64,000 bases of DNA from Blastochloris tepida (GTDB taxonomy: Bacteria; Pseudomonadota; Alphaproteobacteria; Rhizobiales; Xanthobacteraceae): contig NZ_AP018907.1 of NCBI RefSeq assembly GCF_003966715.1, positions 3,460,001 through 3,524,000 of the forward strand, given 5' to 3'. The position numbers and the translations under genes were made by a program. This document shows positions 46,464 through 55,236 of the stretch, one piece after another; position 1 is the first letter of the stretch, and each line of letters starts with the position of its first letter. Below the pieces are notes generated by a model. It made no database searches. It had not been told where the DNA came from and was given only the letters and a program-made list of their open reading frames with translations.

Positions 46464-47492
46464 TCACGCCTGCGCGGCGGCCCGGCCGTTGCGGCCGGCC
46501 ACGGACTCGACATTGCCGATGAACAGCTTCGCGCTCGCCTCCCAGCTGTGGGCCAAAGCGTAGTCGCGGCAGCGCTGGCGCGGGATGTCGAGTGCGGCGA
46601 GGCAGGCGCGCCGCAAATCCTCGTCGAGCACGCCGACCGGCGCGTCGCCGATGGCGTCGAGCGGGCCCGGCACCGGAAAGGCGGCGACCGGCGTCCCGGC
46701 CGCCAGCGCCTCCAGCATCACATTGCCGAACACGTCGGTGCGGCTCGGGAACACCAGCACGTCGGCGCAGGCATAGTGCGCCGCCAGCTCCTCGCCGTCC
46801 TTGGCGCCGACGAACCGCACCTCGGGATAGCGCCGCTCCAGCGCCGCGCGCGAGGGGCCGTCGCCCACCACCAGCTTCGAGCCCGGCAGATCGAGTTCGA
46901 GGAAGGCCTCGACGTTCTTCTCGACCGCGACGCGGCCGACATAGAGGAACACCGGCCGCTTCAGCCCGAGATCGACGCCGGGGCGCGGCCGGAACAGGTC
47001 GGCATCGACGCCGCGGGTCCAGCGCATGACATTGCGGAAGCCGCGCGCCCGCAGATCCTTCTCGAAGCTCGCCGTCACCACCATCACGCCCGCGCCGGCA
47101 TTGTGGAACCAGCGCAGCGCGGCATAGGTGAGGCCCTGCGGCACCGGCGCGCGGGCAGCGATGTATTCGGGAAACTTGGTGAGATAGCTGGTGGTGAACG
47201 GCCGCCCCGCCTCCAGGCAGGCGCCGCGGGCGAGGAAGCCGAGCGGACCTTCGGTGGTGACGTGCACATGGTCGGCACCCGAGTCGCGGATGCGCCGCGC
47301 CACCGCCGACGGCCGCGCCAGCGACAGCGGAATTTCCGGATAGAAGGGCAGCGGAACCGTGGAGAATTCCTGCGGGGTCAGGAACTCGAAGGTGACGCCC
47401 AACCGGGCTGCGGCGGCGCTGGTCTGCTGGAGGGCCCGAACGACGCCGTTGCGCTGCGGTTGCCACGCATCCGTCGCAACCAGGATCTTCAT
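46464..47492 (-). CDS. GT4-type glycosyltransferase
   Basis: This 342-residue protein has the GT-B fold of GT4 enzymes: MKILVATDAWQPQRNGVVRA at the N-terminus with the glycine loop, then FLYVGRVAVEKNVEAFLEL and FPSRTDVFGNVMLEALAAG in the donor-binding C-terminal half. Such enzymes transfer sugars to lipids such as diacylglycerol or to exopolysaccharides. In other Rhizobiales a similar gene lies beside the metallophosphoesterase found upstream here. The acceptor is not identifiable. The start is set at MKILVA, where homology begins. Confidence 0.88.
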   Translation of the reverse strand: MKILVATDAWQPQRNGVVRALQQTSAAAARLGVTFEFLTPQEFSTVPLPFYPEIPLSLARPSAVARRIRDSGADHVHVTTEGPLGFLARGACLEAGRPFTTSYLTKFPEYIAARAPVPQGLTYAALRWFHNAGAGVMVVTASFEKDLRARGFRNVMRWTRGVDADLFRPRPGVDLGLKRPVFLYVGRVAVEKNVEAFLELDLPGSKLVVGDGPSRAALERRYPEVRFVGAKDGEELAAHYACADVLVFPSRTDVFGNVMLEALAAGTPVAAFPVPGPLDAIGDAPVGVLDEDLRRACLAALDIPRQRCRDYALAHSWEASAKLFIGNVESVAGRNGRAAAQA

Positions 47493-47670
47493 CGGGCCGT
47501 CCCTCGCATCCGACTCGTCGGCTCCGGTGTGGCTGACGCCGATGCCGTGGTCAACCCGATGCGCGTGCGTCATTCAAGTCCGCAGGAACCGCAAGCCGGT
47601 GCACGGAACCCGTCAGACGTGCCCACGCGGATCGCCACCGTGCACGGGCCTCTTTCGCTGGTGCAGCAGC

Positions 47671-47793
47671 CTGTCCGCTTCGTTCGCCGGCAAACCAGCG
47701 AACGTCGCGGGCAGGACACTGGCCTTTGTTTTCCGTGGCCTGCTTGTCCGCTTCGCTCGCTGGCAATCCAGCGAACGAAGCGGGCAGGGCACT
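47671..47793. repeat. Tandem pair of long hairpin repeats between the GT4 and phosphoesterase genes
   Basis: Two copies of about 51 bp (47671-47720 and 47743-47793) share TGTCCGCTTCG, CCAGCGAACG and GCGGGCAGG and each folds into a hairpin. The second copy ends in the stop codon of the metallophosphoesterase gene. The remaining gap to the GT4 start (47493-47670) shows no gene. The hairpins lie in the path of any shared transcript. Confidence 0.75.
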
Positions 47794-48604
47794 AGGCGGC
47801 CGCCCGCGCCGGCACCGCGGCCGCCTCGGTCTCGGCTTCCTCGTCCGGCTCGGCCGCCGCCGCCCGCGTCGTCCAGGTGATGATCTCGAAGCGGCCGTCG
47901 GCGTGCTCGGCCACCGCGGTGCAGCTTTCCACCCAGTCGCCGCAATTGATGTAGTGGGTGCCATGCTGGTCCGTGATGGCCGCATGGTGGATATGTCCGC
48001 AGATCACGCCGTCGACCTGATGGCGCTGGGCCTCGCCGGCCAGCGTCGCCTCGAAGTCGCCGATGTAGTTGACGGCGTTCTTGACCTTCAGCTTGGCCCA
48101 CTGCGACAGCGACCAGTAATTGAGGCCGAACATGCGGCGCACGCGGTTGAGATAGGTGTTGACGCCGAGCGCGAAGACATAGGCCCAGTCGCCCAGGAAG
48201 GCGAGCCAGCGGGCGTGGCGCACCACCATGTCGAACACGTCGCCATGGATCACCAGATAGCGCCGGCCGTCGGCGGCCTCGTGGATCGCGGTCTCCTGCA
48301 CCTCGATGCCGCCGAAATGCGTGCCGTAATAGTCGCGCAGGAACTCGTCGTGATTGCCCGGCAGATAGATGATGCGCGCGCCCTTGCGGCCCTTGCGCAG
48401 CAGCTTCTGCACCACGTCATTGTGCGCCTGCGGCCAGTACCAGCCGCTGCGCAGCCGCCAGCCGTCGATGATGTCGCCGACCAGATAGATGGTGTCGGCG
48501 TCGTGGTGGCGAATGAAATCGAGAAGCAGGTCCGCCTGGCATCCCTTCGTCCCGAGATGGACGTCGGAGATGAACAGCGACCGGAAGTGCCGCGCGTCTG
48601 CCAT
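47792..48604 (-). CDS. Metallophosphoesterase, UDP-2,3-diacylglucosamine diphosphatase-like
   Basis: This 270-residue protein has the calcineurin-like motifs: SDVHLGT, GDIIDGW, GNHDEF, HGDVFD and GHIHHA. The order and spacing resemble the LpxH-like branch, which cleaves UDP-2,3-diacylglucosamine, although alphaproteobacteria also have LpxI, so the true substrate may differ. The Ala/Glu-rich tail (residues 250-270) is not conserved. It may be transcribed with the downstream GT4 gene, which suggests a role in envelope lipid or polysaccharide metabolism. Confidence 0.85.
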   Translation of the reverse strand: MADARHFRSLFISDVHLGTKGCQADLLLDFIRHHDADTIYLVGDIIDGWRLRSGWYWPQAHNDVVQKLLRKGRKGARIIYLPGNHDEFLRDYYGTHFGGIEVQETAIHEAADGRRYLVIHGDVFDMVVRHARWLAFLGDWAYVFALGVNTYLNRVRRMFGLNYWSLSQWAKLKVKNAVNYIGDFEATLAGEAQRHQVDGVICGHIHHAAITDQHGTHYINCGDWVESCTAVAEHADGRFEIITWTTRAAAAEPDEEAETEAAAVPARAAA

Positions 48605-48685
48605 GGCGTCTCACGCACTCTGCGCCCCGTCGCCCGGGGCCTGATTTGCGGACACATAGCGTGACTCGCATCACGGATTTATGAC

Positions 48686-48760
48686 GTTGCTGCGATGCAA
48701 CGGTCAGTCGCTGTCATCACGATATGGAATTGCCGGCCCGAAACGTTGCATAGGCGCAAC
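48686..48760. promoter_or_regulatory. Two GTTGC-N6-GCAAC operator-like palindromes
   Basis: GTTGC-TGCGAT-GCAAC lies at 48686-48701 and GTTGC-ATAGGC-GCAAC at 48745-48760. The half-sites and spacing are identical and the start-to-start distance is 59 bp. They lie between the divergent metallophosphoesterase and FAH-family genes, so a dimeric regulator could bind both and control one or both genes, perhaps with looping. The regulator is unknown. Confidence 0.5.
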
Positions 48761-48873
48761 AGCTGCGGCCGAATTATCACGCATTCGCCGGCTCGAACTT
48801 GCACGCCCGGAATGGGCGACGCAAGATCGCCGGGCTCGCGGCACGGCCGCTCCCCAACGACTTGGTTCCCATC

Positions 48874-49737
48874 ATGAAACTCTGCCGCCACGGTCCTCGC
48901 GGCCGCGAGAAGCCCGGTCTTGTCGCGCCCGACGGCACCATCCGCGATCTCTCCGGCGTCATGGAGGAATTGACGGGCGTGGCGGATCTCGCCGGCGCGG
49001 CGCTGGCGCCGCGCAACCTCGCCAAGCTGAAGAAGCTCAAGCCGGAGCAGCTGCCCAAGGTGTCGAGCCGCGCGCGCATCGGCGCCTGCGTCGGCGGCAC
49101 CCGCAACTTCATCGGCGTCGGGCTGAACTATGCCGACCACGCCGCCGAGACGCATGCCGAGGTGCCGAAGGAGCCGATCCTGTTCAACAAGGCGCCCTCC
49201 TGCATCAACGGCCCCGACGACGACGTGATGATCCCGAAGGATTCCAAGAAGACCGACTGGGAGGTCGAGCTCGCCGTCGTCATCGGCACCAGGGCACGCT
49301 ATGTCGACGAGAAGGACGCGCTGAAGTTCGTCGCCGGCTTCTGCATCTGCAACGACGTCTCCGAGCGCAGCTTCCAGACCGAGCGCTCGGGCCAGTGGAT
49401 GAAGGGCAAGGGCTGCGAGACGTTCGGGCCGCTCGGGCCGTGGCTCGTCACCCCCGACGAGATCAAGGACGTGCAGAACCTCGACATGTGGCTCGACGTC
49501 AATGGCGAGCGCATGCAGACCGGCTCCACCCGCACCATGGTGTTCGGCGTGTCGACGCTGGTCTCCTATGTCAGCCAGTTCCTGGTGCTGGAGCCCGGCG
49601 ACGTCATCACCACCGGCACGCCGCCCGGCGTCGGCATGGCCAAGAAGCCGCCGAAATATCTGCGCCCCGGCGACGTCATCACGCTCGGCGTCCAGGGGCT
49701 CGGCATGCAGTGCCAGAAGGTGGTGGCGTGCGCGTGA
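48874..49737 (+). CDS. Fumarylacetoacetate hydrolase family protein
   Basis: The 287-residue protein has the FAH-family fold: IGVGLNYADHAAE, then EPILFNKAPSCINGPDDDV, and WEVELAVVIG with the metal-binding acidic residues, then GPLGPWLVT and TTGTPPGVGMAKKPP near the C-terminus. Members hydrolyse or isomerise carbon-carbon bonds of acylpyruvates in aromatic or sugar-acid degradation, and ureidoglycolate lyase-like assignments are common. No pathway genes are adjacent, so substrate is unknown. ATG 48874 is the start with the family-like MKLCRHGPRGREKPGL. Confidence 0.9.
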   Translation: MKLCRHGPRGREKPGLVAPDGTIRDLSGVMEELTGVADLAGAALAPRNLAKLKKLKPEQLPKVSSRARIGACVGGTRNFIGVGLNYADHAAETHAEVPKEPILFNKAPSCINGPDDDVMIPKDSKKTDWEVELAVVIGTRARYVDEKDALKFVAGFCICNDVSERSFQTERSGQWMKGKGCETFGPLGPWLVTPDEIKDVQNLDMWLDVNGERMQTGSTRTMVFGVSTLVSYVSQFLVLEPGDVITTGTPPGVGMAKKPPKYLRPGDVITLGVQGLGMQCQKVVACA

Positions 49738-49810
49738 GGTGAGGGGCGCCGCCGGCCTGTCGCCTTCGGCGCTCGCCGGGGACGACCGCGTGCCAACGTC
49801 GCGGCGAAAC

Positions 49811-52800
49811 TCACGCCGCCGCCTCGGCCTTCGTCTCCGCCGCCCCCGGATCGCCCACCCGGAACCACAGCGCCGCGAACGCCGGCAGGAACACCAGCGT
49901 CAGCACCGTCGCCATGGTCAGGCCGCCGATCATCGCGTAGGCCATCGGCCCCCAGAACACGTTGGTGGTGAGCGGGATGAAGGCCAGCACCGCCGCCAGC
50001 GCGGTGAGCACCACCGGCCGGGCGCGCCGCACCGTCGCCTCCAGGATCGCCTCGCTTATGCTGGAACCGTTCGCCAGATCCTGGTCGATCTGATCGACCA
50101 GGATCAACGTGTTGCGCATGATCATGCCGCCCAGCGCGATGACGCCGAGAATGGCGACGAAGCCGAACGGCTCGCGGGCGATCAGCAGCGCCGCCACCGC
50201 GCCGATCAGCCCGAGCGGGAAGGTGACGAACACCAGCACGGTGCGCGAGAAGCTCTGCACCTGGATCATGATCAGCACCAGCATGGTGACGACCATCAGC
50301 GGGAACACCGCGAACAACGCACCATTGGCGCGCACGCTCTCCTCATAGGCGCCGCCGGCCTCGATGCGCACGCCGGGCGGCAGCGGCTTCATCTCGGCCG
50401 GCAGCCGCTTGAGGAGATCGGCGGTGACGTCCGGCCCCTGCACACCGGGCGCGACGTCGGCGCGCACGGTGAGCACCATTTCGCGGTTGCGCTTCCAGAT
50501 GATCGGGTCTTCCGCGCCATAGGCGACGCGCGCCACCTGGCTCACCGGAATCGCCCGGCCGTCGCGCGTCGCCACCACCAGATCGCCGATGCGGTCGAGC
50601 GCCATCCGGTCCTCGGGGGCGGCGCGCAGCATCACCGAAACCTGCCGCGTGCCGTCGCGCACCTGCGTCGCCTCATAGCCGGACAGCAGCATCTGCAGCG
50701 CCAGCGCCACGTCGCTGGTGTCGAGCCCGAGCAGCCGCGCGCGGTCCTGATCGACCTTGAGCTCGATGGTCTTGGCGCGCTCGCCCCACTCGAGATCGAC
50801 GTCGCGGGTGCGGCGGTCGGCACGCATGACGTTGCGCAGATCCTCGGCGGTGCGGCGGATGTCAGCAAGCTCGGTGCCGGAGACGCGCAACTGCACCGGA
50901 TAGCCGACCGGCGGGCCGAGCTCGAGCCGGCTGACGCGCAGCGTCGCCGCGCCCTCCGCCTGTCCGGCCTGCTGCAGCAGCTTGGCGTGCACGCGCTCGC
51001 GCGCCGCCTCGTCCCGGGTCTGGATCAGCACCAGCGCGTAGTTCGGATTGGGCAGCGTCGGATTGAAGGCGAGGAAGAAGCGCGGCGCGCCGGCACCGAT
51101 GAAGGTGGTGTACCACGCGACATCCGGATCGTCGGCGATCAGCGCCTCGATCTTCTTCGCCTCGGCGTCGGCCAGCGCGAACGAGGCGCCCTCCGGCCCG
51201 CGCAGCTCGGCCAACAGCTCGGGGCGCGTCGAGGATGGGAAGAACTGCTGCGGCAACAGCTTCAAGCCGATGCCCGCGCCGACCAGCAGCAGCAGCGTCG
51301 CCGCCACCACCATGCGCTTGCGGCGCATCGCCAAGCGGATGATGCGGCGCAGCCGCTCGTAAGCCGGCGTGCGATAGATGGCGTGCTCGTCATGGCCGAA
51401 CCGCTTCGCCTTCGCCTCCAGCGATTTCGGCAGCAGATGCAGGCCGAGGAACGGCGTGAAGATCACCGCCACGAACCAGGAGATGATCAGCGCGATCGCG
51501 ATCACCTTGAAGATGCCGCCGGCATATTCGCCGGTCGAGGAGGCCGCCAAGCCCACCGGCAGGAAGCCGGCGGCCGTGACCAGCGTGCCGAACAGCATCG
51601 GGAACGCGGTCGACTCCCAGGCGAAGGTGGCGGCCTTCGCGCGCTCCCAGCCCTGCTCGATCTTCACCACCATCATCTCGATGGCGATGATGGCATCGTC
51701 GACCAAAAGGCCCAGCGACAGGATCAGCGCGCCGAGCGACACGCGCTGCAGGTCGATGCCGAGGGCGAGCATCGCGGTGAAGGTGCCGGCGAGCGTCAGC
51801 GGCACGGCAAGCGCGACGATGACGCCGGTCCGCAACCCCAGCGACAGAAACGACACGACGAGGACGATCGACACCGCGACGGCGAACTTGAACAGGAACT
51901 CGGAGATCGCCTCCTCGACCACCTCGGCCTGGTTGGTGACTTGGCTAAGCTCAAAGCCCACCGGCAGCTCGCGCCGCAGCGCTTCGGCCGCGACGGCGAG
52001 ATGCTCGCCGAGCGCGATGACGTTGGCGCCCTTCTTCATCGCCACCGCGAGCCCCAGCGCCCGCTCGCCGGTCTTGCGCACGCGAAAGCTCGGCGGATCC
52101 TCAAGCCCCGCCGAGACCTCGGCGATGTCGCCCAGCCGGAAGGCGCGGCCGTTCGCCGCCACCGGCACGGCCTTCACGGCCTCGACGCCTTCCAGCGCGC
52201 CGGTGACGCGAAGCGTCACGCGCTCGCTTCTCGTGTCGTAGAAGCCGGCCGGCACCACCGCATTCTGGCGCGACAGCGCATCAACGATCGTCTGGGGGGT
52301 GAGGCCGAGCTGCGCCAGCTTGGCGTTGGAGATGTCGACGAAGATGCGCCGCGCCTGCTCGCCGATCAGCTCGACCTTCTCGACATCGGGCACGCGCAAC
52401 AGGCCCATGCGCACGCGCTCGGCGGCCGCGACGAGATCGGCCTCCTTCGCCTCCGGCGCGGTGAGCGTGAACACCGCGATATAGACATCGGAATATTCGT
52501 CGTTGAAGGAGGGGCCGATCACGCCCGCCGGCAGGTCGCTTTTGATGTCGCCGACCTTCTTGCGCACCTGATACCACAGCTCGCCGACATCGGCGGGCGG
52601 CGTGTCGTCGCGCAGCACCACCTGCAGCGCCACGAATCCGGGGCGGGTGTAGGTCTTGACGTAATCGAGCCAAGGCAGCGTCTGCAGCCGCCGCTCGATC
52701 GGATCGGCGACCTGGCGGTTCATCTCGTCGGCGGTGGCGCCCGGCCACACCGCGGTGACCACCATCACCTTGACGGTGAAGCTCGGATCCTCGTTGCGGC

Positions 52801-52906
52801 CGAGCTTGGTGTAGGACCACGCGCCGGTCACCGCCAGCACGACGATGAAGAACAGCACCAGCGCCTGATGGCGCACCGCCCAGGCCGACAGGTTGAAGCG
52901 GGACAT
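49811..52906 (-). CDS. RND efflux transporter, inner-membrane permease
   Basis: This 1031-residue proton-driven RND pump has the expected twelve membrane helices. The first helix (VLFFIVVLAVTGAWSY) precedes a periplasmic loop starting TKLGRNEDPSFTVK. The central helices include LSLGLLVDDAIIAIEMM, whose Asp pair is the proton relay. A second large loop and the C-terminal helices complete it. It starts seven bases after the adaptor gene, forming an operon. No outer-membrane channel gene is nearby, so it would use one encoded elsewhere. The acid pair and lack of metal-type motifs suggest an HAE-type drug or lipid pump. Substrate unknown. Confidence 0.94.
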   Translation of the reverse strand: MSRFNLSAWAVRHQALVLFFIVVLAVTGAWSYTKLGRNEDPSFTVKVMVVTAVWPGATADEMNRQVADPIERRLQTLPWLDYVKTYTRPGFVALQVVLRDDTPPADVGELWYQVRKKVGDIKSDLPAGVIGPSFNDEYSDVYIAVFTLTAPEAKEADLVAAAERVRMGLLRVPDVEKVELIGEQARRIFVDISNAKLAQLGLTPQTIVDALSRQNAVVPAGFYDTRSERVTLRVTGALEGVEAVKAVPVAANGRAFRLGDIAEVSAGLEDPPSFRVRKTGERALGLAVAMKKGANVIALGEHLAVAAEALRRELPVGFELSQVTNQAEVVEEAISEFLFKFAVAVSIVLVVSFLSLGLRTGVIVALAVPLTLAGTFTAMLALGIDLQRVSLGALILSLGLLVDDAIIAIEMMVVKIEQGWERAKAATFAWESTAFPMLFGTLVTAAGFLPVGLAASSTGEYAGGIFKVIAIALIISWFVAVIFTPFLGLHLLPKSLEAKAKRFGHDEHAIYRTPAYERLRRIIRLAMRRKRMVVAATLLLLVGAGIGLKLLPQQFFPSSTRPELLAELRGPEGASFALADAEAKKIEALIADDPDVAWYTTFIGAGAPRFFLAFNPTLPNPNYALVLIQTRDEAARERVHAKLLQQAGQAEGAATLRVSRLELGPPVGYPVQLRVSGTELADIRRTAEDLRNVMRADRRTRDVDLEWGERAKTIELKVDQDRARLLGLDTSDVALALQMLLSGYEATQVRDGTRQVSVMLRAAPEDRMALDRIGDLVVATRDGRAIPVSQVARVAYGAEDPIIWKRNREMVLTVRADVAPGVQGPDVTADLLKRLPAEMKPLPPGVRIEAGGAYEESVRANGALFAVFPLMVVTMLVLIMIQVQSFSRTVLVFVTFPLGLIGAVAALLIAREPFGFVAILGVIALGGMIMRNTLILVDQIDQDLANGSSISEAILEATVRRARPVVLTALAAVLAFIPLTTNVFWGPMAYAMIGGLTMATVLTLVFLPAFAALWFRVGDPGAAETKAEAAA

Positions 52907-52913
52907 GCGGATC

Positions 52914-54050
52914 TCAGTTCAGCTCGGAGGTGCGGATCGGCATGGTGGCGTCGAGCCGGTGGACGCCGAGCACCACCACCTTGTCGCCCGGCTTGAGATC
53001 GCCGCGCACGGCGGCGCGCTCGGCCCCGAGCCGCGCGATCGACACCTCGCGCTCGACGAGACGGCCCTTGGCCTCGTCGGCCACCCACACCATCGCCTGA
53101 TCGCCGCGCCACCACACGGCGGTCGACGCCACCTCAGCGATCGCCGGACCGCCCTGCGGCGTCGGCGCCGGGGTGACGGTCACCTGCGCGGTGATGCCGA
53201 GCGGCAGGCCGTCGCCGGCCGCGTCGAGCGCGAAGCGGGCGAGGAAGGTGCGGGTCACCGGGTCGGCCTCGGGCGACAGCTCGCGCAGCCGTGCGGTGAC
53301 GGTGCGGCCCGGCATCGCCCAGAACGTCACCCTGGCCTCGCCCGTGCCCAGCGCCGGCAGGCGGCTTTCGGGCACCGCGACCACCGCCTCGCGGGCGGTG
53401 CCGGTGGCGAGCGTCAGGATGGCGTGGCCCTCGGCCACCACCTGCCCGGGCTCGGCCGAAACGCTCATCACCACGCCGTCGGCCTCGGCCTTCAGCTCGG
53501 TATAGGCCAGCCGGTTGGCGGCGATCTCGCGCTGGCTCGTCGCGGCGTCGAGCCGTTCGCGGGCGGCGCGGGCGGTGGTCACCGCCTGATCGAGCGCGGC
53601 CTGCGAGGCGTGGCCCTTGGCGGCAAGGTCGCGGGTGCGGGCTTCCTGGGCGGTGGCGCGCTCCATCTCGGCCTGGGCGGCGCGCACATCGGCCTCGGCG
53701 GCGCGCAGCGCCAGCCGGTAGTCCTCGGCTTCCAGGCGGGCCAGCACGGCGCCGGCCGCAACCCGCGCGCCGGAATCGACCAGCCGCTCGGCGATCTTGC
53801 CGGGCACGCGGAAGGCCATCGGCGTCTCGTGGCGGGCGCGCACCGTACCGGTGAGGGTGACGGCGGTTTCCAGCGGCACGAGCCGGACGGCCTCGACCCG
53901 AACGGTGCGCGGCGGCTCCGCCGTCTGCTTGGCCTTGCCGTCGGTGCAGCCGGCCGTCGCGAACGCAACACCAAGCGCGACGGCGGGCGCCAGCCAGAAT
54001 TTCGGGTTCGCCGAGATCAGGGGCTTCGCAGGGATCAGGCGCGGCGGCAT
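52914..54050 (-). CDS. RND periplasmic adaptor subunit, probable lipoprotein
   Basis: The 378-residue membrane-fusion protein links the RND pump to an outer-membrane channel. The signal peptide ends in a lipobox-like ATAGC at Cys35. Next come the barrel-sandwich half (PMAFRVPGKIAERLVDSGARV) and a coiled-coil hairpin (AAEADVRAAQAEMERATAQEA), then the second lipoyl half (LKAEADGVVMSVSAEPGQVV). The N-terminus has a short repeat (RLIPAK, PLISAN) from 18-bp DNA units. Transcription would start at the shared operator region upstream. Confidence 0.92.
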   Translation of the reverse strand: MPPRLIPAKPLISANPKFWLAPAVALGVAFATAGCTDGKAKQTAEPPRTVRVEAVRLVPLETAVTLTGTVRARHETPMAFRVPGKIAERLVDSGARVAAGAVLARLEAEDYRLALRAAEADVRAAQAEMERATAQEARTRDLAAKGHASQAALDQAVTTARAARERLDAATSQREIAANRLAYTELKAEADGVVMSVSAEPGQVVAEGHAILTLATGTAREAVVAVPESRLPALGTGEARVTFWAMPGRTVTARLRELSPEADPVTRTFLARFALDAAGDGLPLGITAQVTVTPAPTPQGGPAIAEVASTAVWWRGDQAMVWVADEAKGRLVEREVSIARLGAERAAVRGDLKPGDKVVVLGVHRLDATMPIRTSELN

Positions 54051-54082
54051 GACAGAGAGCCTCCCTCATCGAGCGGCCAGTT

Positions 54083-54126
54083 TATATGACAAGTGACGAT
54101 TGTCAATAAACGTCACTTCTCATATA
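54083..54126. promoter_or_regulatory. Shared operator and promoter region of the RND pump and TetR genes
   Basis: TATATGACAAGTGACG at 54083-54098 and CGTCACTTCTCATATA at 54111-54126 are inverted copies with one mismatch, separated by 12 bases. Within the spacer, the minus strand has TTGACA (54106-54101), a -35 candidate for the pump operon, with TATAAA beyond it. The region is AT-rich compared with its surroundings. It is most likely bound by the TetR protein encoded at 54319. Confidence 0.7.
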
Positions 54127-54318
54127 TGGGACAGGTCGCGGCAGCCGCCGATACCGCGTTGACGCCCTTCCGGGCGCTCAGCAGAGTGTCGGCGAGACGG
54201 TTCCCGAAGGTCGGGTGCGCGAACGTGGCGTGCCGGGAGCCGGGTTTCTTCCCTCGCCCCTTGCGGGAGAGGGAAGAGGGGAGGGCGGTCAGCCGAAGAC
54301 CGCAGGAGGAGGTTGGCG

Positions 54319-54984
54319 GTGGGCCGATCCGTTGCATCGCGTCACGACGACCAAAGCGCGCCGCTGCGCTCGGGCGGCGACACGCCCGAGGCGCGCGACA
54401 CCCGCGCCCGCATCGTCGAGACCGCCGAGCGGCTGTTCCGGCTCTATGGCTACCAGAAGACCACGGTGGCCGACATCGCCCGCGAGCTCGGCATGTCGCC
54501 GGCCAATGTCTACCGCTTCTTCCCCTCCAAGGGCGCGATCAATGAGGAGGTGGCGGCAAGCCTCGTCAACCGCCTGCTCGTGACCGCCCGCGCCATCGCC
54601 GCCCGCCCGGAGCCGGCGACCGCCCGGCTCGCCAGCGTCGTGCGCACCGTCCACGTCCAGAGCTGCGCGCTGTTCCTCGACGACCGCAAGATGCACGACA
54701 TGGTGGCGGTGGCGATGGATGAGAACTGGAGCGTGGTGCAGGACTATATCGATGCGTTCGTCGCCATCGTCGGCGCGATCCTGGCCGAGGGCGCGAGCCG
54801 CGGCGAGTTCGCCCCCGATGCCGCCGCCAGCGCCAAGCCGGCGTTCGGCGCCTTCGCGGCGTTCTTCCACCCGCAGCTCATCGAGCAGTGCCTGCGCGAG
54901 CGCGAGGAGGGCGACCTCGACCAGATGCTGCGGCTGGTGGTGCGGGGGCTCGGCGGCGATCCGGCGCGCATCCCGCCGGGGTGA
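54319..54984 (+). CDS. TetR family transcriptional regulator
   Basis: The 221-residue protein has the TetR DNA-binding domain: TRARIVETAERLFRLYGYQK followed by TVADIARELGMSPANVYRFF (helix-turn-helix at about 45-65). The rest is a helical ligand-binding domain with a TetR C-terminal type region. It is divergent from the RND pump operon, which it probably represses until a pump substrate binds. GGAGG is about seven bases from the GTG at 54319, chosen over a TTG two codons upstream. Confidence 0.93.
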   Translation: MGRSVASRHDDQSAPLRSGGDTPEARDTRARIVETAERLFRLYGYQKTTVADIARELGMSPANVYRFFPSKGAINEEVAASLVNRLLVTARAIAARPEPATARLASVVRTVHVQSCALFLDDRKMHDMVAVAMDENWSVVQDYIDAFVAIVGAILAEGASRGEFAPDAAASAKPAFGAFAAFFHPQLIEQCLREREEGDLDQMLRLVVRGLGGDPARIPPG

Positions 54985-55113
54985 TACAGCTTCGTCGTCC
55001 CGGGCAAGCGGCGAAAGCCGCGCGACCCGGGACCGTAGACAAGAAGAAGCGCGAAATCCCCTCACGGTCCCGGCTCTCGCTGACGCTCGGCCGGGACGAC
55101 GCGGAGGCCCCTT

Positions 55114-55236
55114 ATACGGTTTCCGGTTGATCCCTTCGGGATACCGGAAACGGTCTCGCCGAAAATCCCTCGTTCGGTAACGGGATTTTCGGCGATCGGA
55201 ATACGGCTCGAAGGCTTGATCAGCCGGAAACCGTAT
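55114..55236 (+). repeat. MITE/BIME-like palindromic repeat, copy 3
   Basis: This full-length copy has the ends ATACGGTTTCCGGTTGATC and GATCAGCCGGAAACCGTAT and the inner palindrome TCGCCGAAAATCCC / GGGATTTTCGGCGA. It lies between the convergent TetR and XRE genes and its last base is part of the XRE stop codon. Upstream, 54990-55050 holds a CGTCCCGGGCAAGCGGCG extragenic palindrome. Confidence 0.9.

Noticed and set aside
49502..52996. Very long open frame on the plus strand opposite the RND permease gene
   Set aside because: It is His/Gln/Arg-rich low-complexity translation of the strand opposite a clear RND gene, as expected in GC-rich DNA with third-position GC bias.
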